In this document: in pieces, positions 1 to 8,326 of the stretch | Layout: each line of letters starts with the position of its first letter | Position numbering within the stretch: the stretch's first letter is position 1 | Origin: Acinetobacter sp. ANC 4805 | GTDB lineage: Bacteria; Pseudomonadota; Gammaproteobacteria; Pseudomonadales; Moraxellaceae | Reading direction: 5' to 3' | DNA length: 64,000 nt | Assembly (NCBI RefSeq): GCF_022549495.1 | Contig: NZ_JAKZGD010000002.1 | Span: forward strand, 248,001 to 312,000 | The notes under the pieces: model-generated | Databases searched by the model: none | What the model was told of the DNA's origin: nothing | The model's input: the letters and a program-made list of their open reading frames with translations, nothing else | Made by a program: the position numbers and the translations under genes

Positions 1-432
1 GGGCCAATGCCATCGTGGGGAGAGTTCATATCGGCATTGGCTTATGCTTTACCTGCCTTAGAAATCGTTGATAGCGCGATTCATAATTGGAAAATCACAC
101 TAGAAGATACTGTTGCTGATAATGCGTCTTGTGGTTTGTTTGTTCTAGGAAGTCAACCAATAGAAATTGGCAGCTTAAATTTTGCAAAAGTAAAGATGGA
201 GCTTGAACATAATAAAGAGCTTGCTTCAAAAGGTAATGGTGCAGCGTGTCTAGGTCATCCGTTAAAAGCTGCTTGGTGGTTGGCTCGTACAATGTGTGAA
301 AAAGAAATTGGATTAAAAGCGGGTGAAGTCATTCTATCTGGTGCATTAGGTCCAATGGTCAATGTTAAAGCGGGTGATGCAGTGACTGCCTATATTGGTC
401 GTTTGGGTTCTGTCAGTTGTAAATTAATGTAG
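1..432 (+). CDS. mhpD: 2-keto-4-pentenoate hydratase, 3' part (5' end outside window)
   Basis: The enzyme hydrates 2-hydroxypenta-2,4-dienoate to 4-hydroxy-2-oxovalerate in the cytosol, a late step of meta-cleavage aromatic catabolism. The reading frame is open from base 1, so the start lies to the left; about 143 codons remain of a family usually near 260 residues. The blocks [16 protein letters not shown] and SGALGPMV are visible and fit MhpD better than DmpE, which has different residues around the last two blocks. mhpF starts 8 bases after the stop with an AGGG ribosome site overlapping the stop, so the genes are one operon. The ATG at 7 is an internal methionine, not the start. The natural substrate (phenylpropionate, steroid-derived or other) cannot be decided without the upstream genes. 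Confidence 0.9.
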   Translation, partial: GPMPSWGEFISALAYALPALEIVDSAIHNWKITLEDTVADNASCGLFVLGSQPIEIGSLNFAKVKMELEHNKELASKGNGAACLGHPLKAAWWLARTMCEKEIGLKAGEVILSGALGPMVNVKAGDAVTAYIGRLGSVSCKLM

Positions 433-440
433 GGTATAAC

Positions 441-1409
441 ATGAATAATCAACCGAAAAACAAAGTAAAAGCAGCCATTATTGGTAGCGGCAATATTGGT
501 AGCGATCTCATGATCAAAATGTTACGTCATGGTGAGCATCTTGAAATTGCTGCGATGGTTGGGATTGATCCTGAGTCTGATGGTTTAGCCCGTGCCAAAC
601 GTATGAACGTCGCGACCACGCATCTGGGCGTACAGGGACTGATTGATTTACCTGAATTTAAAGACATTGATATTATTTTTGATGCGACCTCTGCTGGGGC
701 ACATATTAAAAATGATGCTTTATTAAGACAACATAAGCCGAATATTCGGATGGTGGATTTAACCCCAGCCGCAATTGGTCCATATTGTGTTCCTGTGGTG
801 AATCTGGAACAACACATTGATCAGCATAATGTCAATATGGTGACCTGTGGTGGGCAAGCAACGATCCCGATTGTTGCAGCAGTATCGAGGGTTGCAAAAG
901 TTCATTACGCTGAAATTGTCGCTTCTATTTCCAGTAAATCGGCTGGACCAGGTACGAGAGCAAATATTGATGAATTTACCGAAACCACCTCAAAAGCATT
1001 GGAAACAGTAGGTGGTGCAGTTAAAGGTAAGGCAATGATTGTACTCAATCCAGCCGAGCCACCATTATTGATGCGTGATACGGTCTATGTGCTGTCTGAA
1101 GCTGCGGATCAGGCTGCGGTTGAAGCCTCGATTGAGAAAATGGTGGCTGAGGTTCAAAAATATGTTGCTGGCTATCGCTTAAAACAAAAAGTCCAGTTTG
1201 AGGTGATTCCTGAATCTGCCCCACTCAATATTGCAGGATTAGGGAAATTTTCAGGGCTAAAAACCAGTGTGTTTTTAGAAGTTGAGGGTGCAGCACATTA
1301 TTTACCAGCATACGCAGGCAATCTTGACATTATGACCTCTGCGGCTTTGGCAACAGGTGAAAAGATTGCAGCATCATTACAATTACAACGTGTATCGGTT
1401 GAGGGCTAA
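441..1409 (+). CDS. mhpF: acetaldehyde dehydrogenase (acylating), MhpF type
   Basis: It oxidises acetaldehyde, channelled from the aldolase, to acetyl-CoA with NAD and CoA. At 322 residues it has the usual length. The N-terminal Rossmann motif [12 protein letters not shown] is at about residues 13-24, and the catalytic cysteine is in MVTCGGQAT at C136. The segments DATSAGAH and [13 protein letters not shown] are typical of the MhpF/DmpF family, and the closest match from memory is E. coli MhpF. The stop at 1407-1409 is followed directly by the GTG of mhpE, consistent with translational coupling and with the known dehydrogenase-aldolase heterocomplex. Function of the enzyme is secure; the pathway that feeds it is inferred. 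Confidence 0.95.
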   Translation: MNNQPKNKVKAAIIGSGNIGSDLMIKMLRHGEHLEIAAMVGIDPESDGLARAKRMNVATTHLGVQGLIDLPEFKDIDIIFDATSAGAHIKNDALLRQHKPNIRMVDLTPAAIGPYCVPVVNLEQHIDQHNVNMVTCGGQATIPIVAAVSRVAKVHYAEIVASISSKSAGPGTRANIDEFTETTSKALETVGGAVKGKAMIVLNPAEPPLLMRDTVYVLSEAADQAAVEASIEKMVAEVQKYVAGYRLKQKVQFEVIPESAPLNIAGLGKFSGLKTSVFLEVEGAAHYLPAYAGNLDIMTSAALATGEKIAASLQLQRVSVEG

Positions 1410-2438
1410 GTGATGGATATGGTCAAAAAATTATATATTTCTGATGTTACCCTCCGAGATGGGAGCCATGCAGTTCGTCATCAATACTCGATTCAAAATG
1501 TACAAGAGATTGCCAAAGCTTTGGATCTGGCAAAAGTAGATAGTATTGAAATTGCGCATGGAGATGGATTACAAGGTTCAAGCTTTAACTATGGCTTTGG
1601 CGCACATACTGATTTGGAATGGATTGAAGCTGCGGCAGATGTTTTGACTCATGCACAAATCGCGACGTTACTGTTACCTGGTATTGGTACGATTCATGAT
1701 CTCAAGGCTGCTTATAATGCAGGTGCCCGAATTGTCCGTGTTGCAACGCATTGTACAGAAGCTGATATTTCTAAGCAGCATATCGAATATGCGAGAGAAT
1801 TAGGAATGGATACCGTAGGCTTCCTGATGATGAGCCATATGACCACGCCTGAAGCGTTGGCTCAACAGGGTAAACTGATGGAATCCTACGGTGCACAATG
1901 CATCTACGTGGTGGATTCGGGCGGTGCGATGTCAATGAATGATATTCGTGACCGCTTCCGTGCCATGAAAGATGTGCTTAAATCTGAAACACAGACAGGG
2001 ATACATGCCCACCATAATTTAAGTTTGGGTGTTGCAAACTCTATCGTGGCTGTTGAAGAAGGTTGTGATCGAATTGATGCCAGTCTTGCAGGTATGGGGG
2101 CTGGGGCTGGTAATGCACCTTTAGAAGTTTTCATCGCCGCTGCTGAACGTTTAGGTTGGCATCATGGAACAGATTTATTTACGTTGATGAATGCTGCGGA
2201 TGAATTGGTGAGACCATTACAAGATCGCCCAGTACGCGTAGATCGAGAAACTCTTGCGCTTGGTTATGCAGGTGTCTATTCAAGCTTTTTGCGTCACGCA
2301 GAAATTGCTTCTAAACGTTATGGTTTAAATACCGTTGATATTTTAGTGGAATTGGGTCGTCGTCGAATGGTAGGTGGTCAAGAAGATATGATTGTTGATG
2401 TCGCTTTAGACCTATTGAAACAGCAACAGGCAGGATAA
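1410..2438 (+). CDS. mhpE: 4-hydroxy-2-oxovalerate aldolase, MhpE type
   Basis: It cleaves 4-hydroxy-2-oxovalerate to pyruvate and acetaldehyde and passes the aldehyde to MhpF. The HMGL-like TIM barrel begins with [11 protein letters not shown] (catalytic Arg-Asp near residues 17-18) and carries the metal-binding HAHHN motif near residue 200. The C-terminal part with [20 protein letters not shown] is the dimerisation or communication domain that contacts the dehydrogenase. Length (342) is normal. The start may be GTG 1410, ATG 1413 or ATG 1419; the first two are adjacent to the mhpF stop and favour coupling. The next gene starts 4 bases after its stop. Confidence 0.95.
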   Translation: MMDMVKKLYISDVTLRDGSHAVRHQYSIQNVQEIAKALDLAKVDSIEIAHGDGLQGSSFNYGFGAHTDLEWIEAAADVLTHAQIATLLLPGIGTIHDLKAAYNAGARIVRVATHCTEADISKQHIEYARELGMDTVGFLMMSHMTTPEALAQQGKLMESYGAQCIYVVDSGGAMSMNDIRDRFRAMKDVLKSETQTGIHAHHNLSLGVANSIVAVEEGCDRIDASLAGMGAGAGNAPLEVFIAAAERLGWHHGTDLFTLMNAADELVRPLQDRPVRVDRETLALGYAGVYSSFLRHAEIASKRYGLNTVDILVELGRRRMVGGQEDMIVDVALDLLKQQQAG

Positions 2439-2442
2439 CAGC

Positions 2443-3291
2443 ATGACCCAATTTACATTAAATGGCAAAGTCGCTTTAGTGACGGGTGCAAACTCAGGGA
2501 TTGGAGCAGTCACTGCAAGAGAATTAGCATTACAAGGTTATCATGTATTTTTAGCCTGCCGTTCTCAGAAGAAAGCACACGCTGTACTTCAGGAAATCCA
2601 AAGCCTCAGTTTTGGACGGGCAAAGGCGGAATTTATTGAGTTAGATCTAGCTAATTTAGATTCTGTACGTCTTTGTGCTACGCAATTTTTATCTAGAAAT
2701 CTACCATTACATTTATTGATTGCGAATGCGGGTTTGGCGGGTCAGAAAGGCATGACTCCATCAGGGTTTGAACTCACATTTGGTGTGTGTCATCTAGGGC
2801 ATTTCTTATTAACCCAATTGTTGACTGAAAAATTAATTGAATCAAAACCTGCACGGATAGTTGTGGTTTCGAGTAAAGCACATCGACATGCTCAAAGCAT
2901 TGATTTCAATTTGTTATTGAAACCGACTAAGAGTTTGGGTGGTCTAAAAGAATATGCCGTTGCTAAACTTGCAAATATTCTCTTTGCAAAAGAACTGGGT
3001 CGTCGGCTCTATGGTACAGGGGTCACGACTTATGCAATACACCCAGGTGTTGTTTCAACCAATGTATGGCGGGGATTGCCACAACCATTGGTCAAGTTAA
3101 TTCGCCGTTTTATGATTAGCCCCGAAGAGGGGGCACAAACCACGCTGTATTGTGCAACTCAGCCACATGTCGCTGGTGATACAGGTTTTTACTATGAAGA
3201 GTGCAAAGTAAAAGTTTCTTCTCATGCTGCTCAAAATATAAATCTAGCAAATGAGCTGTGGGAAAAAAGTCTAAATTGGGTCAAACAATAA
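2443..3291 (+). CDS. short-chain dehydrogenase/reductase, retinol dehydrogenase-like
   Basis: A 282-residue NAD(P)-dependent oxidoreductase of the classical-extended SDR type. The cofactor motif TGANSGIG is at residues 14-21, the NAG motif at 95-97, catalytic serines in VVSSKAH near 143 and YAVAK at 171-175. The overall pattern (LTFGVCHLGHFLLTQLL, IHPGVVSTN) resembles RDH/WWOX-like SDRs that act on lipophilic alcohols or ketones. It begins 4 bases after mhpE, so it is probably cotranscribed with the catabolic genes and may act on an intermediate or side product of the same substrate. The substrate is not readable from sequence. No membrane segment was seen. Confidence 0.85.
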   Translation: MTQFTLNGKVALVTGANSGIGAVTARELALQGYHVFLACRSQKKAHAVLQEIQSLSFGRAKAEFIELDLANLDSVRLCATQFLSRNLPLHLLIANAGLAGQKGMTPSGFELTFGVCHLGHFLLTQLLTEKLIESKPARIVVVSSKAHRHAQSIDFNLLLKPTKSLGGLKEYAVAKLANILFAKELGRRLYGTGVTTYAIHPGVVSTNVWRGLPQPLVKLIRRFMISPEEGAQTTLYCATQPHVAGDTGFYYEECKVKVSSHAAQNINLANELWEKSLNWVKQ

Positions 3292-3299
3292 CCTAAGGT

Positions 3300-3327
3300 A
3301 TTAAGAATACAGGGACGTCTTCTTAAT
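3300..3327 (+). other. short inverted repeat in the SDR-acyltransferase gap
   Basis: ATTAAGAA at 3300-3307 pairs perfectly with TTCTTAAT at 3320-3327 across a 12-base loop. There is no U-tract, so it is not a standard terminator. It may form a weak hairpin or be a binding site just before the GAGGAG ribosome site of the next gene. Confidence 0.35.
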
Positions 3328-3344
3328 TTGATGAGGAGAATAAA

Positions 3345-4172
3345 ATGGATAACTTTGTGCCCCCAGAACTAGGCTATGGCAAATGGGGACTTAATCTAGA
3401 ACGGTGGTATTTCGATCCAGTTTTTTTTAACTCGGATCAACTCAATATGTCTAAACCAGCATTATTTGTGGGTAACCATACATTATATGGGTTATTGGAT
3501 GTTCCATTAATTCTTGATCATCTTAGACTTGAACATGGCGTGCAATTACGTTCTTTAGGTGATCGTATACATTTTCATATTCCAATTTGGAAAGATATTT
3601 TGGTCAAAGGTGGAATGGTACTTGGTTCACCAGAAAATTGCCGAGACTTAATGTCAAGTGGGCAGTCTATCTTGGTTTTTCCTGGTGGTGCGCGTGAAGT
3701 CATGCGCCGTAAGGGTGAGAAGTACCAACTGATATGGAAGAAACGTTCAGGCTTTGCCCGTCTTGCAATCGAGCATGGTTATGACATTATTCCTTTTGCT
3801 TCACTAGGTGCAGATGACTGCTTTGATATTGTTATCGATGCCAATGATATCCAGAACAATACGACAGCTCAAAAACTATTAAATACGTTAAAATTGAGCG
3901 ATAAGTTAAGAGGTGGCGATATTTTACCACCAATACCAAAAGGTGTTGGTTTTCTTCCAGTGCCTAAGCCACAGCGTTTTTATTTTAGTTTTGGTGACAG
4001 AATCTCTACTCTAAATGCGGTTAGTACTGAGCAAGATATTTGGGATATACGTGAGCAGGTTGCACAGTCGATTGAAAAACAGATATTAGATCTGAAACTC
4101 TATCGAGAGTCCGATAAAGTTCACAATTGGAGTTGGTTACGAAAGAAATTGACTAAAGACTTTGATGAATAA
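3345..4172 (+). CDS. lysophospholipid acyltransferase superfamily protein, DAGAT/TMEM68-like
   Basis: A 275-residue acyltransferase of the PlsC/DAGAT superfamily, which transfers acyl groups from acyl-CoA or acyl-ACP to a hydroxyl. The segment FVGNHTLYGLLDVPL (about residues 41-55) has the active-site His with an Asp seven residues on, as in the DAGAT/TMEM68 branch rather than the strict HX4D of PlsC. FPGGAREV and the RKGEKY run near residues 112-127 form the second conserved block. There is a good GAGGAG ribosome site before the ATG. It follows the SDR by 53 bases in the same direction, so it may be part of the catabolic operon. Its acceptor is unknown; wax ester, glycerolipid or a hydroxylated xenobiotic are possible. 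Confidence 0.8.
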   Translation: MDNFVPPELGYGKWGLNLERWYFDPVFFNSDQLNMSKPALFVGNHTLYGLLDVPLILDHLRLEHGVQLRSLGDRIHFHIPIWKDILVKGGMVLGSPENCRDLMSSGQSILVFPGGAREVMRRKGEKYQLIWKKRSGFARLAIEHGYDIIPFASLGADDCFDIVIDANDIQNNTTAQKLLNTLKLSDKLRGGDILPPIPKGVGFLPVPKPQRFYFSFGDRISTLNAVSTEQDIWDIREQVAQSIEKQILDLKLYRESDKVHNWSWLRKKLTKDFDE

Positions 4173-4217
4173 TAGGTTTTGTATAATAATGTGAATAGTT
4201 GTTCAAATTCACTATTC
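4162..4217 (+). promoter_or_regulatory. TetR gene promoter with operator-like palindrome
   Basis: A perfect -10 hexamer TATAAT lies at 4182-4187; a TTGATG at 4162-4167 is a possible -35 but with a short 14-base spacer. Immediately downstream, GAATAGT (4193-4199) and ACTATTC (4211-4217) form an inverted repeat with 11 bases between, near the expected transcript start. Placement over +1 fits autorepression by the TetR protein that follows. Confidence 0.5.
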
Positions 4218-4237
4218 TTGTTCAAAAGGTTTAAATT

Positions 4238-4852
4238 GTGCGTTTATCGTCATCACAGCAAAGAATTCATAAGACTGCTCTAAAACTTTTTGCAGAGAAA
4301 GGTTCTACCAATATTAGTATTAGTGAATTAGCAGCCGCTTCTGGTGTTGCTCGGGGTACGATTTATAATAATCAACTTGATCCTGAGACGTTGTTTGAAG
4401 ATATTGCTTCACAGTTGGCAATAGAAATGAATGCACGAGTGATTAAAACTTTGGAGTCTGAACCTGATGCTGCGATTCGCATTGCTTCAGGTGTAAGAAT
4501 GTATATTCGACGAGCGCATGAAGAGCCTGATTGGGGGCGATTTATTTGTCGATTTGCTTTTAGCTCAAAATCATTAATGGCATTGTGGTCAAGTAGTGAT
4601 TCACCTCTACCTGATGTTATTGCTGGTTTAGAAAGCAAACGCTATAGTTTTCGTGAAGATCAGCTTATTTCTATTATGTCTTTAATCGCGGGTTCAGTTC
4701 TAACCTCAATTTTTCTCGTTTTAGAAGGTCATAAAACATGGCGAGATTCTGGAACTGAGGTAGCTGAGTTATTACTTTATGCGCTAGGTGTAGAGCGCAA
4801 TGAAGCATATGAGATTGCAAGAAAAGAATTGCCAATCTTAGCAGAATTATAA
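4238..4852 (+). CDS. TetR/AcrR family transcriptional regulator
   Basis: A 204-residue one-component repressor. The N-terminal helix-turn-helix is ISISELAAASGVARGT (about residues 27-42), preceded by TALKLFAEKGSTN, the usual TetR helix 1 region; the rest is a ligand-binding helical domain without recognisable specificity. Translation starts at GTG 4238, supported by AAAGG about 8 bases upstream. It is transcribed in the same direction as the mhp/SDR/acyltransferase genes and has its own promoter and palindrome, so it is a candidate regulator of that cluster as well as itself. The effector is unknown. Confidence 0.88.
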   Translation: MRLSSSQQRIHKTALKLFAEKGSTNISISELAAASGVARGTIYNNQLDPETLFEDIASQLAIEMNARVIKTLESEPDAAIRIASGVRMYIRRAHEEPDWGRFICRFAFSSKSLMALWSSSDSPLPDVIAGLESKRYSFREDQLISIMSLIAGSVLTSIFLVLEGHKTWRDSGTEVAELLLYALGVERNEAYEIARKELPILAEL

Positions 4853-4865
4853 TTACCCAATAAAA

Positions 4866-4941
4866 TGGCGCGCTCAGCGGGACTCGAACCCACGTCGGTC
4901 GCTTAGGAGGCAACTGCTCTATCCAGTTAAGCTATAAGCGC
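4866..4941 (-). tRNA. tRNA-Arg (anticodon CCT)
   Basis: Read on the minus strand the 76 bases fold as a cloverleaf: acceptor GCGCTTA pairs with TGAGCGC (one G-U), D arm GCTT/GAGC, anticodon stem GTTGC/GCGAC with loop CTCCTAA (anticodon CCT, reading AGG), TTCGAGT in the T loop, and an encoded CCA end. It lies between the TetR gene and the aroP terminator. Confidence 0.95.
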
Positions 4942-4961
4942 ATAATTTTATGATTATAAAC

Positions 4962-4992
4962 AAAAAAGTGATTGCCTAAGCAATCACTTTTT
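4962..4992 (-). terminator. bidirectional rho-independent terminator after aroP
   Basis: The stem AAAAAAGTGATTG / CAATCACTTTTT closes a 6-base loop and is flanked by A and T tracts, so it can act on both strands. It lies about 20 bases beyond the aroP stop and before the tRNA-Arg. Confidence 0.85.
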
Positions 4993-5011
4993 GATGAATT
5001 TGATCAGATAC

Positions 5012-6418
5012 TTAATCTTTTGCTTTAAGATTTAAAACTTTATAGAGCACAAACATTAATACAATCCAGATTGGAATCATCAGCACAGACTCTTTGAAAC
5101 CTTGTTGCCACATGATGTACAGCACGACTGCAATAAAAACTAAGACTAAGTAGTTACTGATTGGTGACCATAACGCAGGGAAACTCGTTTTTAAATTCTT
5201 TTGCTTTACCATCGCTTTGAATTTTAAATGAGTTAAGCTGATCATCGCCCAGTTAAGCACTAGAGCACCAACAACTACATACATCAAATGACCTAAGGCA
5301 TCTTCTGGAACAAAATAGTTCAACAATACGCAACCAAAAATCAATAAAGCAGATAATAAAACAGCAGGAACTGGTACACCTTGTTTATTTACTTTAGCGA
5401 AAACTTTAGGCGCATTCCCTTGTTGTGCTAAACCGAAAAGCATACGGCTATTGGCAAACATACCGCTGTTATATACAGATAAAGCCGCTGTTAAGATAAT
5501 AAAGTTAAGCAAGTGTGCAGCCCAACCAATTCCCATTTGACTAAAAATCATCACAAATGGACTTTTGTCTAAACCACCTAAATCCAGTTGGTTCCAAGGC
5601 ACAAGTGAGAGGAGAATTGCTAATGAGCCAATATAGAAAACCAAAATACGCACTACAACTTGATTAATTGCTTTTGGTATCGTTTTCTTAGGATCATTGG
5701 CTTCTGCCGCAGCCATACCAATCAGTTCGATTCCACCGAAAGCAAACATAATAAAGGCAAGCATGTAAAACAAACCATCGAAACCATTTGGGAAAAATCC
5801 ACCATGTGTCCAAAGGTTACTAAATGATGCGGTTGAGTTTGCATCAGCAGTGAAAAGCAAGAATAAACCAAATAAAATCATGGCAACAACAGCGGTGACT
5901 TTAATGATGGCTAACCAAAATTCTGATTCACCATAAAATTTAACATTGGTTAAGTTAATTGCTGTAATAATCACAAAGAAAAATAATACTGATTGCCAAG
6001 CTGGAATTTGAGGCCACCAATAATTGATATATTTACCGACAGCCGTTAATTCAGTCATTGCAACTAAAATATAGAGTACCCAATAATTCCAGCCTGATAA
6101 AAAACCTGGAAACTTCCCCCAATAACGGTGAGCAAAATGACTAAATGAACCCGCAACAGGTTCTTCAACGATCATTTCACCGAGTTGACGCATGATGAGA
6201 AACGCGATTAGACCGCCAATCGCATAACCTAAAATAATGGATGGTCCAGCAGACTGGATGACTTGTGCAGAACCTAAAAATAAGCCCGTACCAATAGCTC
6301 CACCCATCGCGATGAGCTGAATATGGCGGTTTTTAAGTCCACGCTGAAGTTGAGAGGAATCGTTGTTCAAAGGACTGAGCTCGATGAAAAATAAGTGGAA
6401 TATTCTAATAGATTGCAA
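5012..6418 (-). CDS. aroP: aromatic amino acid permease (APC family, AroP type)
   Basis: An inner-membrane proton symporter for phenylalanine, tyrosine and tryptophan, with the twelve hydrophobic segments of the amino acid-polyamine-organocation family. Diagnostic blocks shared with AroP/PheP are RGLKNRHIQLIAMGGAIGTG, RQLGEMIVEEPVAGSFSHFA, GWNYWVLYILVAMTELTAVG and YNSGMFANSRMLFGLAQQGN. At 468 residues from the far TTG at 6416-6418 it is slightly long; an in-frame TTG at 6368-6370 would start the protein about 7 residues before QRGLKNRH, closer to the usual AroP N-terminus. Neither start has a clear ribosome site. Substrate preference among aromatic amino acids is inferred from family similarity. 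Confidence 0.88.
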   Translation of the reverse strand: MQSIRIFHLFFIELSPLNNDSSQLQRGLKNRHIQLIAMGGAIGTGLFLGSAQVIQSAGPSIILGYAIGGLIAFLIMRQLGEMIVEEPVAGSFSHFAHRYWGKFPGFLSGWNYWVLYILVAMTELTAVGKYINYWWPQIPAWQSVLFFFVIITAINLTNVKFYGESEFWLAIIKVTAVVAMILFGLFLLFTADANSTASFSNLWTHGGFFPNGFDGLFYMLAFIMFAFGGIELIGMAAAEANDPKKTIPKAINQVVVRILVFYIGSLAILLSLVPWNQLDLGGLDKSPFVMIFSQMGIGWAAHLLNFIILTAALSVYNSGMFANSRMLFGLAQQGNAPKVFAKVNKQGVPVPAVLLSALLIFGCVLLNYFVPEDALGHLMYVVVGALVLNWAMISLTHLKFKAMVKQKNLKTSFPALWSPISNYLVLVFIAVVLYIMWQQGFKESVLMIPIWIVLMFVLYKVLNLKAKD

Positions 6419-6738
6419 GGTTTTAGCCTAGTAAAAGTACAGCTTGGCTATGACTGGAAAGTAGTTTTTAAAAGTTATTTAAAATCTTATATTTGAACGA
6501 ATAGTAAACTGTGAGGTGTTTGGTTTTTATGCAGATAAATCCTGTTTTTGTTTTTTAAACAAGACTTCTTTATGTTAGTGCCATTGTTAAGTTATTTAAT
6601 TTTACTCAATATAGCGAACGAGCTTTATCCATTCTGCTTTACTTTAATCGTATAGTCGTATGGCATTTCAGATGACTCTACGATAATTTAAGCTCACAAT
6701 CTACTTGACCAAGAACATGATAAAAGGATGAAATTGAC
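6419..6738. other. intergenic region between divergent aroP and prpF
   Basis: This 320-base stretch has no supportable gene. It must hold the promoters of both divergent genes. A short inverted repeat TTGTTT/AAACAA (6548-6562) is the only structure I see; AAAGGA at about 6724-6729 is the probable prpF ribosome site. Confidence 0.5.
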
Positions 6739-7932
6739 ATGAGTTCAGTACCACAAATTAAAGTCCCTGCAACCTATATGCGTGGTGGCACGAGTAAGGG
6801 TGTCTTTTTCAATCTGAATGATTTACCACAAGCTGCACAAGTTGCAGGCAAAGCACGAGATCAACTTCTGTTACGTGTGATTGGAAGTCCTGATCCATAT
6901 GGTAAACAGATTGATGGTATGGGCGGTGCAACTTCAAGTACCAGTAAAACGGTAATTTTGACAAAAAGCTCAGAACCAGAACATGATGTAGACTATTTAT
7001 TTGGACAAGTTTCGATTGATCAAGCTTTTGTCGATTGGAGTGGTAACTGTGGCAATCTGACAGCAGCTGTAGGCTCTTTTGCTATTTCAAATGGTTTAGT
7101 TGATGCCGATCGCATTCCTGAAAATGGAATTTGTACGGTACGTATTTGGCAAAAGAACATTCAAAAAACCATTATTGCACATGTCCCTGTGACCAATGGT
7201 CAAGTTCAGGAAACAGGTGATTTTGAATTGGATGGGGTGACTTTCCCCGCAGCAGAAGTTCAAATTGAATTTTTAGACCCTGCCGATGATGGTGAAGAGG
7301 GCGGGGATATGTTCCCTACAGGAAATGTTGTTGATCAATTGGTGGTTCCAGATGTTGGAACATTCCAAGCGACATTTATTAACGCAGGTATTCCAACGAT
7401 TTTCTTGAATGCTGAAGATATTGGTTATCAGGGGACAGAATTACAAGATCATATCAATGGCGATGCCGCTGCTTTAGCACGTTTTGAAAAAATTCGCGCA
7501 TATGGTGCAGTTCATATGGGCTTGATCAAAGATATTTCAGAAGCAGCAGCACGTCAGCATACGCCTAAAATTGCATTTGTTTCAAAACCAAAAAGCTACA
7601 CCTCTTCAAGTGGCAAAACTGTTGAAGCAACAGATGTTGATTTATTGGTACGTGCATTGTCTATGGGCAAGTTGCATCATGCCATGATGGGTACGGCAGC
7701 CGTGGCGATTGGAACGGCAGCAGCCATTCCAGGTACTTTAGTGAATTTGGCGGCAGGTGGTGGCGAACGTGAAGCAGTTCGTTTTGGTCATCCATCAGGC
7801 ACTTTACGTGTCGGTGCTCAAGCAGAATTCATCAATGATAAATGGGCTGTGAAGAAAGCAATCATGAGTCGTAGCGCACGTGTCTTGATGGAAGGTTGGG
7901 TTCGTGTACCGGGTGATAGCTTTAGTTCATGA
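6739..7932 (+). CDS. prpF: PrpF-family isomerase (2-methylaconitate cis-trans isomerase)
   Basis: Full-length (397 residues) member of the PrpF family, which in the AcnD-dependent methylcitrate cycle converts trans-2-methylaconitate (or 4-methylaconitate) to the cis form during propionate breakdown. The signature MRGGTSKGVFF at about residues 14-24, GKQIDGMGGATSSTSKT and WSGNCGNLTAAVG are all present, with the diaminopimelate epimerase-like fold implied. Its usual partners prpB, prpC and acnD are not adjacent; aroP lies divergently on one side and unknown exported genes on the other. It may therefore be a relocated prpF or a paralogue acting on another tricarboxylate. The enzymatic family is secure, the physiological substrate is not. 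Confidence 0.9.
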   Translation: MSSVPQIKVPATYMRGGTSKGVFFNLNDLPQAAQVAGKARDQLLLRVIGSPDPYGKQIDGMGGATSSTSKTVILTKSSEPEHDVDYLFGQVSIDQAFVDWSGNCGNLTAAVGSFAISNGLVDADRIPENGICTVRIWQKNIQKTIIAHVPVTNGQVQETGDFELDGVTFPAAEVQIEFLDPADDGEEGGDMFPTGNVVDQLVVPDVGTFQATFINAGIPTIFLNAEDIGYQGTELQDHINGDAAALARFEKIRAYGAVHMGLIKDISEAAARQHTPKIAFVSKPKSYTSSSGKTVEATDVDLLVRALSMGKLHHAMMGTAAVAIGTAAAIPGTLVNLAAGGGEREAVRFGHPSGTLRVGAQAEFINDKWAVKKAIMSRSARVLMEGWVRVPGDSFSS

Positions 7933-7973
7933 TTCTAGATAGTTAATCTTCTAGAAATTCTAAAATATTTCGG

Positions 7974-8021
7974 CTTAAAGACTTTCTCTGTCTAATCATT
8001 TATTCCTAGAAAGTCTTTAAG
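7974..8021. terminator. 14-bp inverted repeat after prpF
   Basis: CTTAAAGACTTTCT (7974-7987) and AGAAAGTCTTTAAG (8008-8021) are perfect reverse complements with a 20-base loop. It sits 42 bases after the prpF stop. There is no long U-tract, so it may be a processing or 3'-stabilising hairpin rather than a classical terminator. Confidence 0.5.
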
Positions 8022-8326
8022 TACTATGCGATACATATCTATAAATACCCTGTGGTTTTAGCGGCAGGTAGTGAATGATGTAACTATAAAATAGTTTTAA
8101 TATCCATATTTCATTTTTATTTATAACTCTTCTTGTAGATTTTTATTTTTAAGATGAATTTATCCATGATATGGAGTGTCAAAATAATAAATTTAGACTG
8201 TTTGGGTTTTTAAGATAATTTCTATAAGAAATTATTATTTAATATTAATTTTTTCTTTATATTTTTTTATTTATAGATTACTTTATGTGATCTTGATTTT
8301 CTACATGAAAAAGTAAAAGGTATTAT
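8022..8326. other. AT-rich intergenic region upstream of the exported-protein operon
   Basis: No supportable gene. The stretch is markedly AT-rich, with long T and A runs, and must carry the promoter of the 8327 operon; no hexamer pair stands out enough to call. AAAGGT about 7-12 bases before the ATG at 8327 is the likely ribosome site. Confidence 0.5.
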
